Below are positions 17,964-25,601 of a DNA stretch of 37,828 bases, one piece after another. A program made the translations under genes and the position numbers. The notes under the pieces are model-generated. The model searched no databases. It saw only the letters and a list, made by a program, of their open reading frames with translations, and was not told the origin of the DNA. This stretch comes from a bacterium BMS3Abin08 (GTDB lineage Bacteria; Nitrospirota; Thermodesulfovibrionia; Thermodesulfovibrionales; JdFR-85): the NCBI GenBank assembly GCA_002897935.1, contig BDTA01000106.1, forward strand, positions 1 to 37,828. Reading direction: 5' to 3'. Within the stretch, counting starts at the first letter, position 1; the number at the start of each line of letters is the position of its first letter.

Positions 17964-18479
17964 ATGGGTGTAGCTACAATAACAGATGTAACACAGTACC
18001 TGTCCTTTATGCTGGGGGAGGAGGTATTTGCCCTGGATATATCCAAGGTCAGGGAGGTACTGGACTCCACGACAGTGACAAAGGTACCCCGGACACCGGA
18101 GTTCATGTGCGGGGTGATCAACCTCAGGGGTGGTGTGGTGCCTGTTGTAGACATGCGATTGAAGTTCGGAATGTCGAAGACGGCAAAGACTGTAAACACC
18201 TGTATCATCATAGTAGAGGTATCTCTGGGGGGAGAGGCCACGGTGCTTGGCGCCCTGGCCGACTCGGTACAGGAGGTGTTCGACCTCGAGCCGGATCAGA
18301 TAGAGCCACCCCCGAAGATTGGGACAAAGCTGAACATAGAGTTCATCAGTGGCATGGGTAAGCGGAGTGACCGGTTCGTTATCATCCTTGACATCGACAG
18401 GGTGTTTTCCGCGGATGAGCTAACCGTTGTGCAGGAAGCGGAAGGTTATATTTCCAATAGTGAACAGGAGGAGGATTAA
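17964..18479 (+). CDS. cheW: CheW coupling protein (copy 2)
   Basis: A 171-residue CheW, closely similar along its length to the copy at 6595 (VTQYLSFMLGEEVFALDISK; VINLRGGVVPVVDMR; GALADSVQEVF; ILDIDRVFS). An acidic tail of about 10 residues is extra. The start at 17964 is chosen because GGAGG lies 5 bases upstream; an ATG 12 bases earlier overlaps that site. Pairs with the receptor at 16094. The second copy may couple a different receptor set to CheA, or simply add dosage. Confidence 0.95.
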   Translation: MGVATITDVTQYLSFMLGEEVFALDISKVREVLDSTTVTKVPRTPEFMCGVINLRGGVVPVVDMRLKFGMSKTAKTVNTCIIIVEVSLGGEATVLGALADSVQEVFDLEPDQIEPPPKIGTKLNIEFISGMGKRSDRFVIILDIDRVFSADELTVVQEAEGYISNSEQEED

Positions 18480-18605
18480 GAGGTAAATCACCTTGAAGGG
18501 ATATCCCCACTCTTTCGTGGATATAGACGGTCGTACGGCCGTCACCTGAGATTTCCCGTGGTGAGCCTGCCTTTACCGTTACGGATACACCCTGCCTATT
18601 ATTTA

Positions 18606-19029
18606 GAGTCTGTGTATAAACTACGGTCATTTGTCATTCCCGCAATCCCGAACGCATTCGGGGGGTCGGGAATCCTTCTTAAAGAACGATTCCGGACAAG
18701 CCGGAATGACTATTGAGAGTTGACGCGACACTACATAAGACTTTTTTTAGACAGGATGGACAGGATGTTCCTAAAAGAATTACAAGATTCTTATGCCTTT
18801 ATCCTGTTAATCCTGTCTAAGAACTTCCTTTTTCAGTCAGGATGTTAACAAAACTGTAAGACACTACTGTCGTGTCAACCTTGTAATGTCGGGGTGTTTG
18901 AATTGTCATTCCCGCTGCGTCGGGAATCATACTCCTCTTTGATTCCGGACAAGCCGGAATGACTATTGAGAGTTGACGCGACACTATGCGCTCTGAACGA
19001 CAACTGTTCGACTTTATACACAAACTCTA
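18606..19029 (+). repeat. MITE-like repeat, family A, copy 4, with insertion
   Basis: Left end GAGTCTGTGTATAAACTAC, right end TTTATACACAAACTC, so the outer inverted ends are intact although the element is three times the length of copies 2 and 3. Its middle holds a 46-bp sequence repeated exactly at 18688-18733 and 18941-18986, flanking about 207 bp of other DNA. Confidence 0.7.
18688..18986. repeat. 46-bp direct repeats flanking an insert
   Basis: 18688-18733 and 18941-18986 are identical over 46 bases, each starting GATTCCGGACAAGCCGG and ending TTGACGCGACACTA. Between them lies a hairpin of TTAGACAGGAT...ATCCTGTCTAA type. A partial inverted copy of the end (GTCGTGTCAAC) is at 18870. This is the footprint of a recombination or insertion event. 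Confidence 0.7.
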
Positions 19030-19115
19030 TTCAGCTCTTAACAGCGGTGAGTGCCGGGGTGATTAAGCGTAACTGCAATTTAAAAGCGGTTGCGGCATAT
19101 AAACCTTCTATCTGG

Positions 19116-19121
19116 TATAAT
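19116..19121 (+). promoter_or_regulatory. -10 element of der; transcript may be leaderless
   Basis: Consensus TATAAT ends 7 bases before the ATG of der and no Shine-Dalgarno is visible. A transcript starting at the usual distance would begin at or next to the ATG. The -35 side is poor (TTGCGG with a 20-bp gap). Confidence 0.4.
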
Positions 19122-19128
19122 AATCGGT

Positions 19129-20451
19129 ATGTCATTACCGGTTATTGCGATAATAGGCAAGCCCAATGTCGGCAAATCGACCCTGTTCAACAGGATTGTC
19201 CGCTCAAGGACCTCTATAGTTGAAGACGTTCCGGGGGTTACAAGAGACCGTCTTTACAGGGAGGCGTCGTGGGACGACAGGAAATTTATTGTCATAGACA
19301 CAGGCGGCTTCCTTCAAGAAGGCAGTGACGAGATATCGAAACAGACCATGGAACAGGCCTTCTTTGCGATAAACGAGGCTGACAGCATAATCATGCTCTT
19401 CGATGGAAGGGACGGGCTGACCGAGGTTGACCGTGAAATCACAGCTATAATACGCCGGCAATCAAAAAAGGTCTACTATGCGGTCAACAAGATAGATTCA
19501 AAAAGCAGGGAAGACCTGCTCGCAGGCTTTTACTCCCTGGGGGTTGAAGAGATCCTGCCCATCTCTGCAGCCACAGGATACGGAATTACTGAACTGATGG
19601 AGCGAATCATCGATGATCTGCCCGGGGAGAAAGACGCGGGTGAAGTCTCCAATCATCTGCCGAGAATTGCGATAGTGGGAAAACCAAATGTAGGAAAGTC
19701 CACGCTGGTCAATGCCCTTCTTGGAAAAGAGAGGATGATTGTGAGCCCCCGTCCGGGGACAACGAGAGACTCTGTTGACAGTATATGCAGCTACTATGGA
19801 AAACGGTACACCATAATAGACACCGCAGGGGTCAGGAGAAAATCCAGGATTAACTACTCGGTAGAGCGGTTCATGGTGGTAAGGGCATTGAAGAGTATCG
19901 AGCGTTCTGATGTTGCACTCCTTCTGATCGACTCCACAGACGGCATAAGCGATCAGGACCAGAGGATTGCCGGTATTATAGAGGACTTTGGTAAGGGAAT
20001 CATCATCCTCTTCAACAAGTGGGATCTCGTTGAGGAGCCGGAAAAGTACTATCGTGTAGTGAACAATCAGATTCAGAGGAAGCTGTACTTCGCCGATTAT
20101 GCCGCGGTCCTCACTGTTTCAGGTCTCACCCGAAGGAGGATCACAAAGGTCTTTCCTCTCATAGACAGGATAATGGAGGCAAGAAAAACAAGGATAGCCA
20201 CAGCGGAACTGAACAGGATAGTCCCTGAGATAAACCCGTTACTGCCTACAGTAAAGGGCAGGAGGGTGAAAATACGTTACATAACCCAGACCGGCACCGA
20301 GCCTCCCGAGTTCACGGTATTTCTAAACTCGGCCGGGGGGCTCAAGCCGCAACATGTTAAATTCCTTGAACGCAGGTTACGAGAGAAATATCCCTTCTAC
20401 GGAACTCCCATCAGGATTAATATCAGGCAGGCAAAGAGCCGGAAGGTATAA
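19129..20451 (+). CDS. der: GTPase Der (EngA), ribosome assembly
   Basis: A 440-residue protein with two tandem GTPase domains, unique to Der. The first has G1 GKPNVGKST (10-18), DTGG and NKID; the second has G1 GKPNVGKST (near 180), DTAG and NKWD. A KH-like C-terminal domain follows ([19 protein letters not shown]). It acts in 50S subunit maturation. The start [10 protein letters not shown] is set by the first beta strand of domain 1; upstream in-frame codons do not look coding. It heads a four-gene group on the plus strand. Confidence 0.97.
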   Translation: MSLPVIAIIGKPNVGKSTLFNRIVRSRTSIVEDVPGVTRDRLYREASWDDRKFIVIDTGGFLQEGSDEISKQTMEQAFFAINEADSIIMLFDGRDGLTEVDREITAIIRRQSKKVYYAVNKIDSKSREDLLAGFYSLGVEEILPISAATGYGITELMERIIDDLPGEKDAGEVSNHLPRIAIVGKPNVGKSTLVNALLGKERMIVSPRPGTTRDSVDSICSYYGKRYTIIDTAGVRRKSRINYSVERFMVVRALKSIERSDVALLLIDSTDGISDQDQRIAGIIEDFGKGIIILFNKWDLVEEPEKYYRVVNNQIQRKLYFADYAAVLTVSGLTRRRITKVFPLIDRIMEARKTRIATAELNRIVPEINPLLPTVKGRRVKIRYITQTGTEPPEFTVFLNSAGGLKPQHVKFLERRLREKYPFYGTPIRINIRQAKSRKV

Positions 20452-20492
20452 AAAATGGGTTCTGGAAAAATCCATACATACGGGAGGGCTAA

Positions 20493-21236
20493 ATGAGATA
20501 TCTCTTCTATATTCTTCTGATAATCTTCATTGTAACGGCATTTGCATACAAGTACGGACCAAAAACATCACCTCCTCAAAGGGATGATACCGCAATTATT
20601 ATTAATGACCGTTACATTACAAAGGAGGAGTTTCAGCGGCTTTACAAGTCGGGATCTCCCCACCTTAGGGATAAGCGAGAGTTCATTAACTCATTGATTG
20701 AAAAGGAACTCCTCATCCAGGAAGCCAGAAAGATGAAGATAGATCAGGAAGAACCCTTCAGGGCCTCGATACAGAATTTTTATGAACAGTCTCTGATTAA
20801 GATCCTTATGGACAGGAAGTTCTCCTCTCCGGAAATAGTTGTAGATGATAAAGAGGTGAACAGATACATCTCAATGATCGGCAAGCGCCTTCATCTGACT
20901 ATACTCTCCTACAGGACCGAAAGGGACGCAAACTCAGCTACGAATGCAGTCGGAAAGGAGGAGAGTGTCGCGCCCTTCAGGGACCTGTCAAGACCTGTAA
21001 GGACAAGGATCTACCAGCTCAGGAAAGGAGAGAGGACAACCCCCTTCAGAAACGGGAAGTACTTTCAGGTTATAGTGGTTGAAGGCATCGAGAATCTGCC
21101 CCCAACAAAGTCGGCTCTCCCATCGAGGCAAGAAATAAGGGAACTCCTGTTGGAAGAAAAGAGGGAGGAGTACATAAACAACTGGCTGTCAAGGCTCAAA
21201 AAAAATGCAGCCATAGAGGTAATGATAACCGAATAA
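20493..21236 (+). CDS. SurA N-terminal-like periplasmic chaperone
   Basis: A 247-residue protein with one N-terminal signal anchor (about 3-19) and a helical SurA-N-type region (INDRYITKEEFQRLYKSG; REFINSLIEKELLIQEARKM). The C-terminal helix LLEEKREEYINNWLSRLKKN is also SurA-like. A full parvulin PPIase domain is not evident: the part between (about 120-200) is short. It may help outer-membrane protein or exopolysaccharide secretion, as EpsD-like relatives do (inference). GGGAGGG precedes the start. It is 41 bp after der and 16 bp before the next gene. Confidence 0.75.
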   Translation: MRYLFYILLIIFIVTAFAYKYGPKTSPPQRDDTAIIINDRYITKEEFQRLYKSGSPHLRDKREFINSLIEKELLIQEARKMKIDQEEPFRASIQNFYEQSLIKILMDRKFSSPEIVVDDKEVNRYISMIGKRLHLTILSYRTERDANSATNAVGKEESVAPFRDLSRPVRTRIYQLRKGERTTPFRNGKYFQVIVVEGIENLPPTKSALPSRQEIRELLLEEKREEYINNWLSRLKKNAAIEVMITE

Positions 21237-21252
21237 CAGGGGGTGAGCGAGC

Positions 21253-21837
21253 ATGGGAAAAAAGTGGAGGAGAAGAAATTACTTTATAAAACGCGACCTT
21301 CAGGGAAGGTATATCTTTACTTTCTTTCTCTTTGTCGTCATTGGAAGCATTCTTTTCACCGTCATTTTCAGTCTCCTTTCTTCGAATACCCTTACCGTCG
21401 TTTACGATAACTACAATCTCAGAATAGGGAAGACCCCCCTGATACTTCTGAAGGACATCCTGAGTGCCCAATGGATATTCATAGTCTTCTCAGGACTGGT
21501 GGTGGTGGTTTTGTCCATGTTTCTGACCCACAGATTTGCGGGCCCGCTTTACAGGTTTGAAAAGACCCTGGAGTCCCTGATCGAGGGGAATCTCAAATGC
21601 CGGATACATCTCAGGAAAAAAGACGAGGCCAAAGAAATGGCGGACCTCTTTAACGTGCTGATTGAAAGGCTGACAATAAACCTTAAAGAGATACGCCGTA
21701 TGTCCGAAGATATACAAAGGACGATATCCGAGCCCGGCGTGGACAGGGAGGCTCTTCTCTCCTCACTCGGGAAGATTGAAGAAGATAACAAAAGAATTCG
21801 GGATATCCTGAAGGACTACACACTTGAGAATGATTAG
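21253..21837 (+). CDS. Small HAMP-domain membrane protein
   Basis: A 194-residue protein: basic N-terminus (MGKKWRRRNYFIKRD), TM1 about 20-42, a short periplasmic loop, TM2 about 72-94, then a HAMP domain (HRFAGPLYRFEKTLESLIEG; ADLFNVLIERL) and a coiled tail. There is no kinase, cyclase or receptor output domain. Such HAMP-only proteins recur beside SurA-like genes in related bacteria by my recollection; their role is unknown. It may pass a conformational signal to a partner. GGGGGTG serves as ribosome site. Confidence 0.8.
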   Translation: MGKKWRRRNYFIKRDLQGRYIFTFFLFVVIGSILFTVIFSLLSSNTLTVVYDNYNLRIGKTPLILLKDILSAQWIFIVFSGLVVVVLSMFLTHRFAGPLYRFEKTLESLIEGNLKCRIHLRKKDEAKEMADLFNVLIERLTINLKEIRRMSEDIQRTISEPGVDREALLSSLGKIEEDNKRIRDILKDYTLEND

Positions 21838-21842
21838 GCGTT

Positions 21843-22376
21843 ATGCAACAAAAAACCACCGCAACCATATACGTGCTTTTACTGAGCCTCCTCTTTACCT
21901 CCTCAGCCTGTGCATTTGAGCTCTCTACCCGCTATGCAACCATCATATACATCAAGAAGAACCAGTTGCAGGAGTTCAATGATAACGTCTTCCTCGGAAG
22001 CCTCTCGTACCTGACAAGAAGGAAGAGGGCCGTAACCGTTGAAGATGAGGTAAAAAACAAACTCGACACTATCCTTGAAAAGGTTGAATCCACACTTGAG
22101 ATGTATCCCTCAAAGATAAGGCTTCGCGTTATACTTTTAGACTCGGAAGACGACGTAAGAAAAGCTTACGCAAGACTCTACGGCAAAAGCAGGGATTTTG
22201 TTGCATTCTATTCACCCCGGGAAAAGACACTCTACCTGTCACTAAGGAACGTCACCCTGGGTTTGCTTGCTCACGAACTGGCCCACGTCGTTATCGATCA
22301 CTACTTCGGGATCTCACCACCCGTCAAGATACACGAGGTGCTCGCCCAATATGTTGAGACCCATATCGAAGACTGA
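21843..22376 (+). CDS. Exported HExxH metalloprotease-like protein
   Basis: A 177-residue protein with a signal peptide (hydrophobic 9-20, cut near SACAF) and a zinc site HELAH at 144-148; E165 in HEVLAQYVE could be the third ligand. This is the peptidase MA-like plan. A mature protein of about 150 residues is small for a protease. Starts 5 bases after the preceding stop, so part of the der group. Its stop lies one base from the stop of the convergent ligase gene. Substrate unknown. Confidence 0.78.
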   Translation: MQQKTTATIYVLLLSLLFTSSACAFELSTRYATIIYIKKNQLQEFNDNVFLGSLSYLTRRKRAVTVEDEVKNKLDTILEKVESTLEMYPSKIRLRVILLDSEDDVRKAYARLYGKSRDFVAFYSPREKTLYLSLRNVTLGLLAHELAHVVIDHYFGISPPVKIHEVLAQYVETHIED

Positions 22377-22377
22377 G

Positions 22378-24747
22378 TTACGGGTCATCACTTCCCGGGG
22401 AGAGTCTTTCTATAGCCTTCCGCGCCCTCCTGTTCGAGGGGTCGAGGATCAGGACCTTTTTGTACTCCTCCATCGCCCTGTAAGTAATACCAAGCCTTTC
22501 ATACTCCGCTGCCAGTGTTAACCTCAGGCCGGGGGTATCGGGGATCTCCTCAACTGCATCCTTCATCACCTCAAGCGCCACATTACGATCACCCCTTTTG
22601 AGATAAAACCTGTATATCCTGTAAAAATAGTCCGGCCTCAGCCTCCCCTCCTTTTTGGCTGATTCCAGTGCCCGCCGGTATGCAACTTCGGCGAGGCCGG
22701 ACCGGCCGGTATTCTCAAGATATTCGCCAAAACGGAAGAAGGGAACTGAAAGTTCAGGCAATATACCGAGTATTTCTTTGTCCTTCAAGCCGTTAAGAAC
22801 CATCATTGTAACAAACTCACCGGTTTTCTCAGGTGTAATCACAAGGGCCCTCCTGACCACATCCCCGGCAAGGGACCTTCTCCCTTCCGAAAAAAGCCGG
22901 GAAGCGTATCTCAGGTACATCAACGGGTTATTTCTCTCAACCTCCACCCCCCTTGAAAGCAACCGCTCGCCTTCCCCCTTCCTTCCCTCTGCCATCAGCA
23001 CAAAACCCGTGGTCTGAAGATACTCACCTTTGAGGGGAGATAGTTTGATGGCATCATAAAGAAAATCCATCGCTCTCTCCATATCCTGCTTCAACAGGTA
23101 TGATTGCGCGGCAGCGTACCTGTACCTTGCCTCGAGGGGGTCGGACATTGCGGCCTTCAATGCATTTGTCCTTATCTTTTCAACCTGCTTGCCGGAGAGA
23201 TGATCACTTAGTTGTATATTCCTGATCGAGGCAAAGAAGGCCTTCCCTGCAAGGATACCTGAGTTTATGAGGACTGAAAGGAAAAGCATCAAGGATACGG
23301 CAATTATCAGCGGTCCGCCAATCTTCAGCTCTTTCTCTTCAAGGTATGTCTCCTCCCCTCCATTTAAAAACCTCGTATTCACCACTGCCACTGCCAGCCC
23401 CATCAGAAAAAAGAAATACAACCCGTTAGCCCCTATCTGGAGGTTAAAATCGCTCAAACTGTGTATAAGTATGGCGACCACACCGCTTACCGCACCCATA
23501 AAGAGATACCTTGAATACCAGTCCCTTCTCTTCCTGAAACGTCTGAAGGAGGTGCAAAGGACACCAAGAACAAACCAGAAAAACAGCAGGAAGGAAACGA
23601 TACCACCGCTGGTAAGGAGTTCTATGTAATCATTATGGGCATGATCGGCAATTCCCCCGCCTGAAAGGGTACGGTAGGAGGGATAGATATCGACAAAGCT
23701 CCCAAACCCTGAGCCGGTAAGAAAAAAATCCTTTATTATCCCTGCGCTGTCCCTCCAGATCACAAGACGCTGCTCCGAGAACTGTCCTTCAGGTGTCCTT
23801 ATCTTCTCAAACCTCTCGAAAATCGGCTCCCAGCCGAACCATCCAACGGTAATAAGAACAACAAAAAATACAAGCAGCATAACAACCCCCCTCTTCCTCA
23901 TCCTGCCGTTACCAATAAGGAGCAGACCAAAGAAGACCATTGAGAGACTGAGGCTTATAATCCCACCCCTGGAGAGACTCAGGAATATTGAAGTGGCAAT
24001 AAGCACCGACGAAAACCCAAGCAATATGTATATATTCGTTCTGGGCTGATTAAAGACCTCTGCAATTTTTTCCCGGAATGTTGTGTATGTCACAACGGGC
24101 TTATAATAGAGAAACATCCCAACAATCAGGGGGAAGAGCATCTCCATCAGTCCTGCATAGTGGTTTCTGTTAACATACGGGCCATAGGGTGCTCCTCCCT
24201 GCGTCAGCTCCCTCACCCAGTATATCCTGTTATTAAAGAGCAGGTACTGTAGTATTGCAAAGAGCGAGAGAGCAGAAAAAAAGACTACCAGGACCGTCAA
24301 GGTCCTCTTCAGCAGTTTCTTTCTCGACAGCAACTGCACCGTCAGTATGTAAAAGAGGACATAGGAAAGGAAACGGAAAAACTCCAGTAAAGTTGCCTTC
24401 CTGTCAACGGTGAGAGGCATCCATCTCAATGGCTTAACAATACCGGCCGAATGATCATAAACACTGTAGTCCGCCCCTGAAATCACCTTTACAAGTGAAG
24501 GCGGCAGAGGAATCATCTGGAAGACGATGACAACCAGCAGGAGAAGCAGGGGAACCACACCGGGAGTGTGGTAATATGAAACCCTGTTCTTTCTGATATC
24601 AATCAGCAATAACAGAAAGGCCGCCACTGCTGTGACCTCCATAACCGTCAAGGACCATGCCTCCACGGTACCGAAGGCAAGAGGCGTAAATATCAGGAGA
24701 AATATGTATAGCCTGTAGGACTTAATCACTATACACCAGCCCTTCAC
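22378..24747 (-). CDS. O-antigen ligase/polymerase-like protein with TPR tail
   Basis: A 789-residue membrane protein. About 11-12 membrane segments fill residues 5-480, with the Wzy/WaaL-type motifs SRGGIISLSLS and GSGFGSFVDIYPSYR and the periplasmic DHAHNDYIELLTSGGI. Residues 520-789 are tetratricopeptide-like helices (LYDAIKLSPLKGEYLQTTGF; EEYKKVLILDPSNRRARKAI). Such fusions act in polymerising or attaching exopolysaccharide or O-antigen (known of the family). Start is uncertain between GTG 24747 and GTG 24729; both overlap the end of the phosphatase gene. Last gene of the exopolysaccharide operon. Confidence 0.88.
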   Translation of the reverse strand: MKGWCIVIKSYRLYIFLLIFTPLAFGTVEAWSLTVMEVTAVAAFLLLLIDIRKNRVSYYHTPGVVPLLLLLVVIVFQMIPLPPSLVKVISGADYSVYDHSAGIVKPLRWMPLTVDRKATLLEFFRFLSYVLFYILTVQLLSRKKLLKRTLTVLVVFFSALSLFAILQYLLFNNRIYWVRELTQGGAPYGPYVNRNHYAGLMEMLFPLIVGMFLYYKPVVTYTTFREKIAEVFNQPRTNIYILLGFSSVLIATSIFLSLSRGGIISLSLSMVFFGLLLIGNGRMRKRGVVMLLVFFVVLITVGWFGWEPIFERFEKIRTPEGQFSEQRLVIWRDSAGIIKDFFLTGSGFGSFVDIYPSYRTLSGGGIADHAHNDYIELLTSGGIVSFLLFFWFVLGVLCTSFRRFRKRRDWYSRYLFMGAVSGVVAILIHSLSDFNLQIGANGLYFFFLMGLAVAVVNTRFLNGGEETYLEEKELKIGGPLIIAVSLMLFLSVLINSGILAGKAFFASIRNIQLSDHLSGKQVEKIRTNALKAAMSDPLEARYRYAAAQSYLLKQDMERAMDFLYDAIKLSPLKGEYLQTTGFVLMAEGRKGEGERLLSRGVEVERNNPLMYLRYASRLFSEGRRSLAGDVVRRALVITPEKTGEFVTMMVLNGLKDKEILGILPELSVPFFRFGEYLENTGRSGLAEVAYRRALESAKKEGRLRPDYFYRIYRFYLKRGDRNVALEVMKDAVEEIPDTPGLRLTLAAEYERLGITYRAMEEYKKVLILDPSNRRARKAIERLSPGSDDP

Positions 24748-25433
24748 CTCTTATAACGGACATGGGGTTATCCCTGACAAGCCTTAACGCCCTCTCGCTC
24801 CCTATCGTTCGTGAGGCGACCTCGAGGGCTTCGGAAAGCACAGGGACCCTTCCCCTGAAAGAGTGCGCATCACTTGCAATGAAGTGTACCACCCCCCTGG
24901 AAAGCAGAAACCTTGCACACTCCATCACATCCCGTCCCATCCTCCCCAAAAGGCTGTCGGCAGTTATCTGAAGCAGCAAACCCTCTGAAGCAAACTCCAT
25001 AACGGTCTCCGGTCTCCTGATCACCGTCGGGTTCCGTTCAGGATGTGTAATGATGGGTACCTTGCCGGCTGAAATAACCTGGAAGAGTATCTCCCCGGCA
25101 TTCCTGGGTATATGGGTGTGGGGAAACTCAAGGAGCACATAATCCGTGTTACTTACTGTATATGAGCAGATAATTGAAGGATCCAAAAGGGCATAGACAT
25201 CCGCACCGGAAATTATCTCTACCCCTATGCCCTCCTCCTGCAGTCTGTCATTCAGACTGCAGACCCTCTGACGGATTAATTCAACAGGAATAACCCTGTC
25301 CTTGATGTGTGGGGTTGCCACTATGGTGCTAATCCCGTCACGACAGGCAATCTCGGCCATCCTGACTGATTCATTTTCGCTATGGGGACCATCCGTCCAG
25401 ACCCGGCAGGATATGACAGTGTATGTCAATCAC
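24722..25433 (-). CDS. CpsB/YwqE-type PHP tyrosine phosphatase, frameshifted
   Basis: PHP-family phosphatase that would act on the BY-kinase. From the GTG at 25433 the frame reads VIDIHCHILPGLD, the expected N-terminus with the HxH metal motif. The rest, from DGPHS on (IVATPHIKD; LLEFPHTHIPRN; ITHPERN; FIASDAHSF), is in another frame. An extra G in the GG pair at 25393-25394 breaks the canonical LPGLDDGP. Without it the gene would be one 236-codon frame, the usual 230-260 length. Either a real mutation or an assembly error. The frame without the HxH motif begins at TTG 25429 and has no good N-terminus. Confidence 0.85.
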
Positions 25434-25515
25434 TCTGCAAGGTCCTGAACACGGATTGAGATATTGAAGTCATACAGGTCATAGCACAAGAGGTTACCCG
25501 CGGCTCGATCGGGAG

Positions 25516-25565
25516 TTTACAATGCCTGCTTGCCGAAAGCCACCGCCTCAGGCGGTAGTGCTTGA
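25516..25565 (+). repeat. Dispersed hairpin repeat, family B, copy 2
   Basis: Lead TTTACAATGCCTGCTTGCCG, then AAAGCC and the hairpin ACCGCCT-C-AGGCGGT. It lies in the 168-bp gap between the kinase and phosphatase genes. The stem sequence is wholly different from copies 1 and 3 yet still pairs. In the minus direction it could act as a processing hairpin within the operon transcript. Confidence 0.55.
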
Positions 25566-25601
25566 CGGATTCCCATTTAAAGAAAAACGACAAAGAGTGA
25601 T

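Larger units (their letters stand above)
18480..19128. other. 649-bp gene-free gap with nested repeats
   Basis: No credible gene. It is mostly one family A element (18606-19029) interrupted by inserted sequence. That insert has a hairpin built from GACAGGAT-type repeats (18748-18823) and a 46-bp exact duplication. The der promoter region closes the gap. Confidence 0.7.
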
